NCBI GenBank assembly: GCA_023055425.1
Contig: JALGPY010000006.1
Span: 70,154,127-70,218,126 of the forward strand
DNA length: 64,000 nt
Direction: 5' to 3'
DNA from: Linanthus parryae
Taxonomy: Eukaryota; Streptophyta; Magnoliopsida; Ericales; Polemoniaceae
Of the stretch, positions 34,176 to 46,351 are shown piece by piece. Positions within the stretch are counted from its first letter, which is position 1. Every line of letters starts with the position of its first letter. Made by a program: the position numbers and the translations under genes. The notes below the pieces were generated by a model, which was not told the origin of the DNA, ran no database searches, and saw only the letters and a program-made list of their open reading frames with translations.

Positions 34176-37100
34176 CACTACAACAAATATGGCCTTTCTT
34201 GACAGTTTTTTTGCCGACAAACAGTTTTGTGTAGCTAGTTACATGATTTATCTACAATATTTGCATTTGTCGATATATGTGCTATCGCTTTTCAACATTT
34301 TGACCATTTATGTATTTTAGATAAAAAAAATAGTCAAGCATTTTAGGTGCTTAAGTTTCCCATCTCGGAATATAAAATAAGGTGACAATCACTCTAATTT
34401 AGTGACACACAAAATTGTCAATTTTAAAAATATATGATCACTCTATTTTAGTGACACACAAACTTGTCAATTTTAAAAACATATGAAGTTGGAGGGTTAT
34501 ATTGAATTATTCCCGCTCTACCAAATTATTAGTGAGAGGGAACATAAATTAATAGAGGGAAGCGAAATCGATTCTAAAAAATAGAGGGAACTTTAGCACC
34601 TATACTTGTTCCAAAAAAAAAAAGAATCTCAATGGCATCTTTCGAACCATTAGATAAGAGCAGATCTTGTCTCAAAAAAATATATAAGAGCAGATCTAGA
34701 CGCAACTCTCTTCCGTCCTTTCTGATTCTTTATACCCTAACCATCTCTTCATCTTCAAGAGTTAACTGCTAGTCCACGCCGGATGAGGAAGCCGAGTGTT
34801 TCGCCTTTCTCACAGCTCCTCTTGTGTGCCCTAGAGAGATTGAGCATTGCTTCTCCTCAATCCATCGCCTATCCTCATATCCAGAGAGATCAAACCATAT
34901 GTCGATTCTCTTCAACCCGTCGATTATCCACACCGACCATCGCCACATTAATATGCACTAATCTCTCTCCCCGATTCAATCTCACGGCTTAGAAATCAAA
35001 CCCCTCTTTCCGACCTCACTCACCGGTTCTATCACAAAAGTTCTATGAAGTCTCGTCTCGTCTCAGCTGAAAAGGCCCGGATGATAATCTCGGCTCCTCT
35101 TTTGTGAAGGTATTCCCTAACTTCTTCTTCAATTCCCCTCTAATGCGATGTTAGGGTGTCGATAATGTCTTCGTTATCGGAAAAATTTGTGTTAAGTTAT
35201 GGATTTTTCTATAAAATTGGTGATATCAGTGTTTCGTTGAAATTGGGGTTTCGCTATACCTGATTCATTATGCATCTTACTTGTCCTGGAAATTGAATTT
35301 GATTGTGGGTAGGGTTAATCTGTGCTAGTGTTTTTACTCTCTTCTTTTTTGTTTAACTAGTTAGAGGTTCGTGCATTGCACATGAGTGTTCTACAAATTC
35401 CTGTTCAAGAAGGATTAAAAGATCTGCGATAAGACCAAAAAAAATCATGTGGAGTGATTTTTGTGATTTCATTACTTCACCATGTATTTACATTGATTTT
35501 CTACTATAACTTTTATTTGGAAGCGGAGAGCATTAAGAATTTATCCATGTTTTGTTAATAGGCCGCCTTTACTTCACATTGAAAAATCACTCGGGACCGG
35601 GTTGTGGATTCATGAACTTGAATCTGAATCTCCCATCATGAAATGATAAAAAAATTGAAGATAAATTTTTATTTGAACTGAAGCCAAATGTTCCTACTGT
35701 TGCATATGAAGACATTATTGGTCTACCATAAACTTGAACCAATCAACCACTGGAAATGAGGTAGAAAAGTTATCTGGTGAGTGCACCAGGAGGCTTCTTC
35801 ATAGGTTTTATTATTGTGGATAGAATGCAAGAGGTACATGTTACTAATCGTTTTGAAGAAGATAACCAGAAGGAGTTGAACACAATTTTTGAGAAAATAG
35901 TTTTATAAAGTCAGAGGCTTAAACCAGCCTTGTCAGTCTCAATACAAGACAAATCCCAATCGGGTACACACCCTTTACAGTTATACATTGGGATTGGTAT
36001 TCAGAGCCTTCTTTGCTAAATATGCGCCGCCTGGTTTGCGTCACGGGGGCACCATTCGCATATACCTCCGGTTGCGCCAGTAGTCTTTTTCAATCATCTT
36101 TAACTAAACCAAATGCTGAATAGTCTTCCATAAGTGTTGAGCTGCTTTTGAGAGCTGAAACCACATTACTGCATCAGTTTCAACAATAAGATTCCCGTAA
36201 AGCAATTATTTCTGCCAATTTAGCCGATTTCGGTGTGGGAATCTGTCCAACCATGTAATGGGGGAGGATATCCAAAAAACTCCAGTCATGTTAATTAAGT
36301 CCGACACTTTCAGATTGTTATGTTGTAACATGGGGGAGGATATCCAAAAAACCGTAAGGCCTTGGGATCCAACAATCCGTAAAACAGCGAATATAAGAGT
36401 CATCCATAAGCTGTTGTATGCACTCATCATAAGTTTAATATCGTGATATGCGTTTCACACCTTGAATGTTATAGTATTTTTTTTCTTAAAGAGTTGCTTG
36501 CTTGTATTCTAAGGGTGATTATATTTTATTGTCGTACACTAGTTGTTTTTACATATTTCAAATTATGTAATTTCTATGTTACAAGTTTCTGGCTTCTTCA
36601 CAAGTTCTATACTTGCTTCCTTGGTTATCCCAGGAAAAATCATTATTCATGTTTGATTTGTTGCTGTTATGCCAATGCTACAAGTTACTGACTTCTTCAA
36701 AGTTATATACATGCTTCCTGTGTTCTCCTAGGCAAGAAATTATCAATATGCTATCAATATATTGTAGGTGGAGAATGTTGATCTATTGCAAAATTTATAA
36801 CTATCAATAAGAATGGTGAATGCTTTTATATTTAATTGATATCTTTTCTTGCCTAATTAAATATTATGACTGCATTTTGGTTTGCAGGATTTTATGAATA
36901 TGAGTACGGATCTGGGGCTGTTCGCGGTGTCTTTAGGAATCAAGTAGGAAGTGACTTTATGTGTGAATATTAGCAGGGGTTCGTGAATGGAGTACGTTAG
37001 CTTTTTGGACCAGTTGTTCGTGAATGGAGTACTATAGTTCATGCCCCGGAATTTCGGATCCACTTGGTCTACTACCTCTATTATTTCTCTTAACTGGACT

Positions 37101-37732
37101 AGGATCTGCTATGACTTGTGTAGTTTTTGTACTGGGATGGTTAAATTAGACTAGCTCGAATCTGCTGCGACTTTGTATTTTTTGAACTGGCTACGTTTGA
37201 TGCTAAGTTTATCTAGTTTTGGCATTTCTGATATGAAAATACCAAGTTATGACATGTTGCTGAATGCAAACAGTGTGTACCCAACTTGTTTCTTATGTAA
37301 AATGCCAATTTATGGCATCTTGTTTATGTTTGGCTTTAAGCCTATTTGGATGGTCTTCAAAAGTGTTTTTTTATTAAGTTGTGATAAAGGTGACAAGCAC
37401 GAACGTCACAAGAAAGATGAAGTACCGACAAACTTCTCTTCTAGTGACTATTCTGGATGTCATCTATCTAACTACATATGAATATATGTTTGTCGCCAGT
37501 TTTAAATGCCACAATAGGAAATAGTCACTAGATAGAATCTCCCGACAAAGATTTATGCCGCAGCTTCCACTTTTTGCCGACAAACAGAACGCTTGTCGGC
37601 TATCACTCTAACGACAGAGTTGTTGTGACTACGGATCGACAAACCAATTTCCGTCGGTAGAATATCAGCCGACAAATTTAGGCTATCTACCGACAAATTT
37701 TGCTGTCAACAGAGGTAGTATTTTTTGTAGTG
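34176..37732. mobile_element. CACTA (En/Spm-like) non-autonomous element, 3557 bp
   Basis: The ends CACTACAACAAATA and its inverse (TATTTTTTGTAGTG) define a CACTA transposon, bordered by a perfect 3-bp TSD, CAA (34173-34175, 37733-37735). Subterminal DNA at both ends carries repeated CCGACAAA and TTGTCGG words, the expected transposase-binding repeats. No transposase frame is present. The interior has a gene-5'-end-like segment near 34690-35000 (leader, then ATG at 34783 with a 69-codon frame). It also holds two copies of ATGGGGGAGGATATCCAAAA 73 bp apart (36258, 36331). It splits the pol gene of the outer copia element between integrase and RT. Confidence 0.92.
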
Positions 37733-38811
37733 CAACCATTGGTACACAAACCATATCACATTTGAAGAATCTTTGTGTTTTTAAAGCTTTTATTTCTCTT
37801 GTAGAACCTAAAACTTTGAAGGAAGCATTACAAGAAGCAGACTGGATTATAGCAATACAAAGTGAACTCAATGCGTTTGAAAGGAACAAGGTCTGGAACC
37901 TAGTTCCTCCACCAACAAATCAGTCTGTCATTGGCAACAAATGGGTATTCAGAAACAAGTTAGATGAGAATGGAAAGGTAATCAGGAACAAAGCTAGATT
38001 GGTAGCTCAAGGCTAGAATCAAGAAGAAGGTATTAACTATGAAGAAACTTTTGTTCTTGTTGCCAGGTTTGAAGAAATTAGAATTCTACTTGCATTTGCA
38101 TCTCACAAAAACATGAAACTATTTCAAATGGATGTGAAGTGTGCTTTTCTAAATGGCTATTTGCAATAAGAAGTTTATATTGCTCAACCTCCAGGTTTTG
38201 AAAATGACAGGTTTCCAAATCATCTTTACAAACTTGACAAAGCTCTTTATGATTTGAAACAAGCTCCAAGAGCTTGGTATGAAAGATTGTCAAAGTTTCT
38301 ACTTTAAAATGATTTCAAAGGAGGATTAGTAGACAAGAACCTATTCATAAAGACTCATGAGAAATATATGCTTTTAGTTCGAATTTATGTTGATGATATT
38401 CTGTTTGGAGCTATTAATGATCTTTTGTGCAAGGAATTCTCAAGTCTTATGAGCAGAGAATTTGAAATGAGCTTGATGGGAGAATTGGACTTCTTTCTTG
38501 GACTTCAAATTCATCAGATGAAGAAGGGCATATTCCTACGTCAAAGCAAGTATTAAAAGGACTTGCTAAGCAAACATAATATGTCCCAGTCCAAAGAGAT
38601 TAAGACCCCCATGAGTTCTACACTATCTTTAGACAAGGATGAATCTGGTAAGAGTGTGAATGTGAAAGAGTATATAGGTATGATTGGATCATTACTCTAC
38701 CTCACAGCTAGTATACTAGATATCATGTTCAGTGTGTGCATGTGTGCTAGATTTCAAGCTAATCCTAAAGAATCACACTTGACTGCAGTTAAGAGAATTT
38801 TTAGATATCTC
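37733..38811 (+). pseudogene. Outer element: reverse transcriptase region of pol, broken
   Basis: After the CACTA insertion the pol reading resumes with LKEALQEADWIIAIQSELN and NKWVFRNKLDENG. The active site YVDD is kept at 38386-38397. Several stops interrupt the frame (for example after LVAQG near 38014, after GYLQ near 38167, after SKY near 38554). The frame then runs to RIFRYL, where the inner element enters. RT copies element RNA into cDNA. The sequence shows this copy is inactive, although the catalytic motif survives. Confidence 0.88.
38807..38811 (+). repeat. TSD ATCTC of the inner copia element, left copy
   Basis: ATCTC is repeated at 49584-49588. Removing the inner element and one copy restores an unbroken reading, RYL followed by NGTKDLG. 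Confidence 0.95.
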
Positions 38812-40316
38812 TGAAAATGTGTAATGTAGACTACATACAGGACCTAAATACTCTAGAGGGGGGGGGGTTGAATAGAGTATGGAAACTTTTTGCAAAACTC
38901 AAAACTTAACAGATTAGCTTCGTGTGAAACTCAAATTTCAAGGTCTTGAGATTTTAGAAAATTGTCTGAAACTTTCAAAGGCAAAATAGAAAGCTTCAAG
39001 GCCTTGAACTATTATCAATTCTAAACAGCTTATGAACCCCAGTTTGATTTGAGTTGTATGCTGCAGATAATAATCAAACTGTAAAGTAAAGAATACAAAG
39101 CAATTTACAGAGTTCAGTCCCAATGGACCTAATCTCTGCCTGAGGGATCTAATCCCACCAGGATTGGGCAAACAATTCTTATTACTCACACAAAAACAGC
39201 TCTAGATCTTCAATCCTAAGTGATTTCCCTTACACCTATACAGCTTGTGGTTCCAAACCTATCTAGTTCCAGCTACTAACTGTTGAGCTAACAAGAACCT
39301 CTTTTTGTTCACTTGAACAACTAACCACTAGGTTAAGTGAGGTTTAAAATAATTAAAAGATACACAGATTACAGAACAAGTGAAGAAAACAGTAGAAGAG
39401 ATAAGCTATTGAAGCCTGGATGTGTTCTTCTGGAAACTGGATTGATTTGATCTTCTAGAATCTGGAATGAAGCTTGAATACTTGTGTGTTTGAATGAATG
39501 ATCTCCCACGAATTTTTCACACCTTTTTGAGTATTCTGCAAGCCTCTCTACCTTCAAAATTCAAACCAGTATCTTTTATCCACATCTGCAACTGATTGAG
39601 AGATTTTAGGATCTCGGTTCCTACAAATCCTCCTTCTGTTTTCAACTGAAATTCAAACAGCTCTAAGTGTATATCCGTTGGAGTTTGTTGAGAAAGCTCT
39701 TGCACGTTTAACAAACATAAAACAACATTAAAACACAGCAACAACAAAATCTAGAAAGATAACAGTGCTATTACTGTTTGGTTTTCCAGTTTCTGATAAA
39801 ACAGGTTAAAAGATTAGAACAGTAATCTGTTTAACTTCTAATACATATAAATCATGAAAAAAAAGTTTAAGACTCTTAGAATTCAATGAATAATCACAAT
39901 AATAAGAATCACAACCTGCAAGAAAGAATCAACTTAGTTCTATAAAATTGTCAGCAGCTCAAGGCACATCTCAAGGCCTTGGAGCTCTGAACCTGCTTCA
40001 CAGATATTCAAAGTTAAACCCAGAAAACTTTGATTCTTCCTGTTCTGATCATCTGCAATTGTCTTAGATCTGTAAATAGTGTAAACTATAAGTATATGCA
40101 GAAAATCCATGATCTGTATAATCGGATATCCAATCTGCAACACAGAACGGTTAGAACATATAGCAGGATAAAACAACTCTCAAGGCTTTGAAGCTCTGTT
40201 AGTATATCAAGGCCTTGGAGTATCTGAAATGCTTTGCTGCTTATGTATTTGTCTTTGTCTTTCATCACTCAAAACAATTACCATCCAAAACACATTCAAG
40301 TGTCTTTGAATCAACA
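38812..40316 (-). mobile_element. 3' LTR of the inner copia element, 1505 bp
   Basis: On the plus strand it runs from TGAAAATGTGTAATG to GAATCAACA. It aligns end to end with 48081-49583, with scattered substitutions and small indels. It carries perfect or near-perfect TCAAGGCCTTGA palindromes at 38996, 39971 and 40205. Small frames inside it (39369-39557 and others) recur in the other LTR and are not genes. Confidence 0.93.
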
Positions 40317-40331
40317 ATCTCCCCCTTGATG
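40317..40331 (-). other. Polypurine tract of the inner element
   Basis: On the minus strand CATCAAGGGGGAGAT lies directly before the 3' LTR. It would prime plus-strand cDNA synthesis. The outer element has the near-identical ATCAAGGGGGTGAT at 52721-52734. Confidence 0.88.
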
Positions 40332-40872
40332 AAAGACAAAACCTACAGTCTTGTATAGATTTCCTGCCACTCATTATGAAAATTAGATAACCACAAAATG
40401 CAGATACAATAGACAATAATACCAGATAGATAACCAGTATACCACAGATAATCAGCAAAAATTTTACATATAACCACAGATTTACATATAACCACAGTAA
40501 TATAATAACAGAACTGATTAAACCAAAACAACTGAGTATTATTATTATTCAAATACTGCAAACACAAAAACACATAATTTCTCCCCCTTTTTGAATTTCA
40601 TCAAATAAGGATGAAGAAATGTTGGATCATTACTCAGAGTCATTAAAAAACTTAAACAAAATTCTTGCTAAAAAGTCAATGCCTTGAGAACAGAAAAGAA
40701 GAAGAGAAAGAAATAGAAGGTCAAGGCTTTGGCATTCTCTGATCTTCACTTATTCTTTGATGTCAGGCCTTTCTCTGAGCCTTCTCCAACTTCTTCTTCA
40801 CTTGCAGCATCTTCAGCAGACTGATTACCTTCTTATTCAGCTTCCACATCTGCAACAACTTCTTGAATTATC

Positions 40873-42519
40873 TCATCCACTTTCTTCATCAGCAGACTGT
40901 ATTGAGTCCCCCGCTGTAGCTGCATCAACACCTGTGTCTTCACCAGCATCTTCTTCATCAGTTTGTTCATACAAATCCTTTGAAGTAAGCACCACTGGAA
41001 TTGGCTTATTTTTCTTCTTCAGAAAATCTCCCAGCCTTTCATCAGAATCCACACTGGTGTCATGACTAGTAGCAGAAGGTAACTTCTCCAAATTCAAACC
41101 CTTGATGACAACATCCAACTTTCCATTCATAACATTCATCAAGCCCTTGAACTGGTTGAATTCAGCTGACAGGTCAAATAACCTTTGTCGTCAATCTCAA
41201 CCTGCTGATCTTCAAACTTCTCAACCAACAAAGAGTAATCCTCATTGGCTTGTCCTTTCCCTGATGTAGTCCCATTTGGCTTCACATACTCCTTCTCTTC
41301 AAGTTCCTCCTTTGACAAATCTGAATAGAACTTCCAATGTCCTTTCCCAGTCTGAACTACCCCAATCCTCTGAAGTGCAGTCTCATCAATCAACCCAAAA
41401 CCTCCAGTAATCTTTTCTTCTCCTTTCCCAGGTACATCAAAGTATTCAAAGAAAAGAGGTAACAGGTTGGCATATGGAAGAGGATGGTTTCTATTTCTGG
41501 TTGCACAATAAATCATATGCTCCATAAAACTGTTGGCAAGTATATCTCAAACCCTTGAGATATCAGATACATCAAAATAAGAACCTTATCAGTCGCTAAC
41601 TCCCTTGAGTTCTCCCTAGGAACTACACTTCTCATCAGAATTGTAAACAGGATTTTGGCTTCACAGTTGAGCACAGAGTGTGTCAACTGTTTTGGACCAG
41701 AGGGCACACCATCAATGAAAAACATCTCCTTTGACTTATCCAGACACTCCTTCCTATCAGGGTAATCCCCTACATTATATTTCCTAGGAATTCCCAAGAC
41801 TTTGGCAAAATTCCTATGATCTAACCTCAAATCTACCCCAGCCACTTTTGAAGTTAACACCATTTTATCATCACCTTCAGAAACCAAATTCAGATAAAAT
41901 AACCTAGTTAACCTAGGATAGGCCTCTGAACTAGAATTTAACACCTTCCAAACAGCAGTTTCTCTTAACTTTCTCATGCAGTCAATATCCAATTTATCCA
42001 ACAATTCTTCAGAAACCATACTACAGAAAGCTACCTTAGATGAAGCATAACCTTGCATCCATACAGTTCTGACCTCAGAAATAACGAACCAGTATGTAGG
42101 AAGTACATTCTTACCTTGATAACCTTTCTTGGTTGCAGCAGCAACCTGCTTAACCCTAGTTTTCATCTCTGAGGGTTTGCTCTTTTCTTGTTCTCCTTCA
42201 GGTGGTTTCTTCTTGCTTTCTTGAGCAGATTTCCCCTTTTCCTCTTCACCAGTCTTTTTCTTTTCTCCCCCTTTCTTCTTCTCTGACCTAGGTTGATCAC
42301 CACCCTGAGTCTGTGTCTCCTGCTGTGAATCAATGCTTGAGCCTTCATCTCCCTTCTGTGTTCTAGACTTCTTTGTAGGAGGAGTGTCCTCATGCAAGCT
42401 CTGAGTGTTTTATGAATCTAAATCAGAAATCACTATCTTCTCCTTCTTATTTGTCCTCTTCTAGGATCTGCCAGAAGGCTTTCCCTGTTGCTGAATTCTG
42501 GCTGATTTGCGCTTCATTT
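40873..42519 (-). pseudogene. Extra ORF after pol of the inner element (env-like position)
   Basis: From an ATG near 42519 a short stretch leads to a stop near 42465; a long frame then runs 42397-41513 (294 codons), followed by frames at 41525-41139 and 41142-40873. The N-terminal part is highly charged (Lys, Glu, Gln), with a nuclear-signal-like KKKGGEKKKTGE. The central part (PRLTRLFYLNL, DLRLDHRNFAKVLGIP) is shared with the outer element at 51130-51290. SIRE-type elements carry such an ORF here. It has been called env-like and is often annotated as a putative plant transposon protein; its function is unknown. No signal peptide or clear membrane segment is seen. Confidence 0.75.
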
Positions 42520-42992
42520 TGGGGTTTAGGGTTTTGAGAAGAGAATGTGATTGAGAGAAACTGAGAGAGAGAGAGAGAGGAGAGTCGTAGAGAATTAAGA
42601 GAGAATGAGAGGAAAAAGCCCAGACTTTCAGCTTAAGTAGGTTGAAAAGGATGATTCATAAAAGGACTCTGCTAAAGCAACATGCAAAATAGAATCTTGA
42701 AAAAATAGTTTTGGAAATTTTAGAAAATTCTCTGAGTAATTCAAATATTATACAGTAGTAATTCAAATATTATACAGTTATCCAAAAAGATAAGATATAA
42801 TATTTGATGATCCATTTTTTTAAAAAAAAATACAGATATTTTCAAGACCTGGAGAACAATCTCAAGGCCTTGAGATTTTCTGCAGTTTGAGAAACTTCAA
42901 AGCTTTAAGCTATACTTTCAAGGCTTTGAAAAGTATAATCTCAAGGCTTTGAGATTTCAGAACATAATCACATATAAGTACTAATACTCCCC

Positions 42993-44354
42993 CTAAACCA
43001 ATGCATCCTTGTTTAACATCCCTAATTCAAGCCTTAGAGATGAAAACCTATCATCTGGCAAAGGTTTAGTGAAAATATCAGCAATCTGCATTGAAGTAGA
43101 AATAAATTTTAAAACAACATCACCTTGTTCTGCATGATCTCTAAGGAAATGATGTCTCACATCTATGTACTTGGTTCTTGAGTGCTGAACTAGATTCTTA
43201 GAGATTGAGATAGCACTTGTGTTGTCACAATGAATAGGCACATTTCTTAAATTGTAGCCAAGATCTCTATGTTGCTGAGCAATCCATAACACTTGTGAAC
43301 AGCAAGCACCAGCTGCAATGTATTCAGCTTCTGCAATTGACAATGCTCCAGAATTTTGCTTTTTGGAATGCCAACTGATCAATGAAGATCCAAGAAATTG
43401 ACAGCATCCATAAGTATTTTTCCTGTCTACTTTATATCCTGCAAAGTCTGCATCTGAATAGCCACTCAACATAAAATTAGATCTTCTTGGATACCAAAGC
43501 CCCAAGTCTCTTATTCCATTCAAATATCTAAAAATTCTTTTGACTGTAGTTAAATGACTTTCCTTAGGATCTGCTTGGAATCTAGCACACATACAGACAC
43601 TGAACATAATATCAGGTCTACTAGCAGTTAAATACAACAGTGATCCAATCATACCTCTGTATTCCTTTTGATTCACACTCTTACCATTTGAATCTTTGTC
43701 TAAAGAGAGTGATGAACTCATAGGGGTCTTAAGTACCTTGGACTGTGACATATTATACTTATTCAATAAGTCCTTGGTATACTTTCCTTTATGTACAAAA
43801 ATTCCTTTCTTCATTTGTAAGATATGAAGTCCAAGAAAGAAATTCAGTTCACCCATTAAGCTCATCTCAAACTCCCTGCACATCAGACTAGAAAACTCTT
43901 TTGAAAGAGCATCATTAGTAGCACCAAATAAAAAATCATCTACATGAATCTGAACTACTAAGAAATCACTTTGATGATGTTTAATGAAAAGAGTTTTGTC
44001 AACTACGCCTCTTTTGAAATTATTTTCAAGTAGAAATTTTGAAAACCTGTCATACCAAGCCCTTGGAACTTGTTTTAATCCATAAAGAGCTTTGTCCAGT
44101 TTATAAACATGATCAGGAAAGTTTTCATCTTCAAAACCAGGTGGTTGTGCTACAAAAACATCTTCTTGTAAATATCCATTCAGAAAAGCACATTTGCCAT
44201 CCATTTGATAAAGTTTTATGTGATTGTGAGATGCAAATGCAAGAAGTATTCTAATAGCTTCTAACCTGGCACCAGGAGCAAAAGTCTCCTCATAATCTAT
44301 ACCTTCTTCCTGATTATATCCTTGAGCTACCAGTATGGATTTATTTCTTACCAC
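42993..44354 (-). CDS. Inner element: reverse transcriptase and RNase H, 453-codon open frame
   Basis: This is the longest intact stretch of the inner pol. The RT part begins at LVAQGYNQEEGIDYEETFAP and runs through PPGFED and YGLKQVPRAWYDR; the RNase H part has SDADFAG, SIAEAEYIA and HCDNTSAIS, ending in DIFTKPLP and a terminal GMLNKDALV. Two RT residues depart from the family: the active-site motif reads HVDD, not YVDD, and the earlier conserved MDVK reads MDGK. The listed Met start is not a real initiation site, since pol is made as part of a polyprotein and similar sequence lies upstream. The enzyme is probably impaired. Confidence 0.85.
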   Translation of the reverse strand: MVRNKSILVAQGYNQEEGIDYEETFAPGARLEAIRILLAFASHNHIKLYQMDGKCAFLNGYLQEDVFVAQPPGFEDENFPDHVYKLDKALYGLKQVPRAWYDRFSKFLLENNFKRGVVDKTLFIKHHQSDFLVVQIHVDDFLFGATNDALSKEFSSLMCREFEMSLMGELNFFLGLHILQMKKGIFVHKGKYTKDLLNKYNMSQSKVLKTPMSSSLSLDKDSNGKSVNQKEYRGMIGSLLYLTASRPDIMFSVCMCARFQADPKESHLTTVKRIFRYLNGIRDLGLWYPRRSNFMLSGYSDADFAGYKVDRKNTYGCCQFLGSSLISWHSKKQNSGALSIAEAEYIAAGACCSQVLWIAQQHRDLGYNLRNVPIHCDNTSAISISKNLVQHSRTKYIDVRHHFLRDHAEQGDVVLKFISTSMQIADIFTKPLPDDRFSSLRLELGMLNKDALV

Positions 44355-44659
44355 TTTGCCATTCTCATCAAGCTTGTTTCCGAATACCCATCTGGTTCCA
44401 ATAATTGATTACTCTTTGAGTCTGGGAACCAGATTTCATACCTTGTTTCTTTCAAACTCATTCAGCTCACTCTGCATTGCAATGATCCAGTCTGCATCTT
44501 CTAGTGCTTCCTTGGTATTTTTAGGCTCAATAAAAGATACAAATGCACTAAAAGCGCACAAGTTCTTCAACTGTCCTCTTGTCTGAGTTCCAGTTTATGG
44601 ATCTGATATAATGTTATCAGCTGGATGATCTGCAAGGTACTTAAACTTCTTTCTTGGTA

Positions 44660-45883
44660 TCCAGGATTATTCTCCTTCAAGGCTTTGAGTCCTTGAAACA
44701 GTATAGGGAGCATCATAGAAAGTTTCAGCTTCTATCTCAAGGCTTTGAGATTTTGGTTCAGCAGGAGGTTCAAGGCCTTGAGATTCTGCTGATTGATTCT
44801 GCACATTAGTTTTGTCTTTGTCTTCTTTCATAGCATCATTATCTGATTCATGCTTGTTCAAATCTAGATCTGCAAAACTTTCACTCAGAGAATCCTTAGT
44901 ACTTTCATCAAAGATTACATGAATACTCTCTTCCACAATCTTGGTTTTTCTATTATAAACTCTATAAGCTTTGCTAGTTTTAGAATATCCAAGAAAGACA
45001 CCTTCATCACTTCTAGCATCAAACTTACCAAGATTGTCTCTATCATTATTATGCACAAAACAGATACAACCAAAAGGTTTAAAATAAGAAACAGTAGGCT
45101 TTCTACCTTTAAACAGTTCATAAGGGGTATTTTTCAAAATAGGTCTAATCAAGCATCTATTCAGCACATAATTGACAGTGTTAACAGCTTCTGCCCATAA
45201 GAAGTTTGGCAAATTACTTTCAAGGAGCATGGTTCTAGACATATCCTCAAGTGTCCTATTTTTCCTTTCAACTACTCCATTTTACTATGGAGTTCTAGGT
45301 GCAGAAAAGTTGTGTAAAATGCCATGCTTTGCACAAAACAAATCAAAGTTAAGTTGATCAAACTCCCTACCATGATCACTTCTAATAGATGCAACAGGTA
45401 AATCTTTTAAAGTTTGAAGCTCTTTGCACAATCTAGAAAATTCCAATAAAGCTTCAGTTTTGTCTCTAATAAACACACCCAAGTAAATCTAGAATAATCA
45501 ACTATTATAACAAGCATATACCTCTTACCTTTTGGAGTCTTAACTCTCATAGGACCACACAAGTCCATATGCAGCAGTTCTAATGTTCTAGAAGTAATTA
45601 CAAAGTTCTTTGACTTGAATGAGCTTCTGGTTTGCTTACCTTGTACACATGCCTTGCAAACCTCATCATCTGAAAATTTCTGTGATGGTAAACCTCTTAC
45701 CAAGTCCTTTGAGATGAGTTTATTCAAGGTATGTATACTAATATGCCCAAGCTTTCTGTGCCAAAGCTTTGAATCTTTTTTCAAGGCCTTGAGGCATTTT
45801 AGCTTGTCACCTACAACACTGTTAGTACTCATAGATCTTGGAGCAGTGAGTATGCAATCACCAGATTTCTCATCTTGCACCAC
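44660..45883 (-). pseudogene. Inner element: integrase region of pol, broken
   Basis: Frames 45883-45407, 45482-45285 and 45242-44667 cover the HHCC site (WHRKLGHISIHTLN to CKACVQGKQTR), the first catalytic Asp (HMDLCGP), the second (SDHGREF), and the integrase C-terminal region (KPFGCICFVHNN). A frameshift lies near 45440-45480. Two adjacent stops (45285-45287 and 45282-45284) replace the two Gln codons usually before NGVVERKN. The tail of the last frame contains SQGLEPP and SQSLEIE, peptides read from the palindromic motif. Confidence 0.88.
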
Positions 45884-45894
45884 ACATTTTTCCT

Positions 45895-46170
45895 TGTCAA
45901 ATATAGCCTTATAACCTTTATCACATAACTGAGAGATACTAAGCAGATTATACTTAAGTCCATCTACCAGATAAACATCAGATATAGAATTAGTAGAACC
46001 ATTACCAATACTACCTATACCAATGATATTGCATTTTGCTTTGTCACCAAGTGTGATTGTTCCTCCAGATTTTTATGTAAGTTCACTAAAGAGAGACTTA
46101 TTTCCGCTCATATGTCTGGAACATCCACTGTCTAATATCCATTTCTGATCTTTCAAGGCCTTGGTGACAT
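45895..46170 (-). pseudogene. Inner element: protease region
   Basis: On the minus strand the reading WILDSGCSRHMSGNKSLFSE contains the aspartic-protease DSG core of copia elements. It is followed by ITLGDKAKCNIIGIG and LLSISQLCDKGY, the usual run into the GAG-pre-integrase segment. A stop after FSELT (around 46076) and another disruption upstream break the frame. The protease would cut the gag-pol polyprotein; this copy cannot. Confidence 0.8.
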
Positions 46171-46351
46171 CCTGCAAAAACAAATCATTGCCTCAACAGG
46201 CTGTTAGACCAAGTGCAGAACTTTGATTCATACTCAGAATCAGCCATGTTTGGTGGCCTAACCTGTCCCTTAAGCTGATAAGGATAAGTATTCCTCATAA
46301 TGTGAGGTTCTGATCTTCTGAAGGGACAAGTTAATCTGACATGGCAATTTT

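Noticed and set aside
34783..34992. Host gene start at 34783
   Set aside because: It lies inside the CACTA element and the frame ends after 69 codons; a captured leader-like fragment is more likely.
44039..44254. Plus-strand frames opposite the inner RT, and similar ones at 45615-45914
   Set aside because: Antisense to conserved pol domains.
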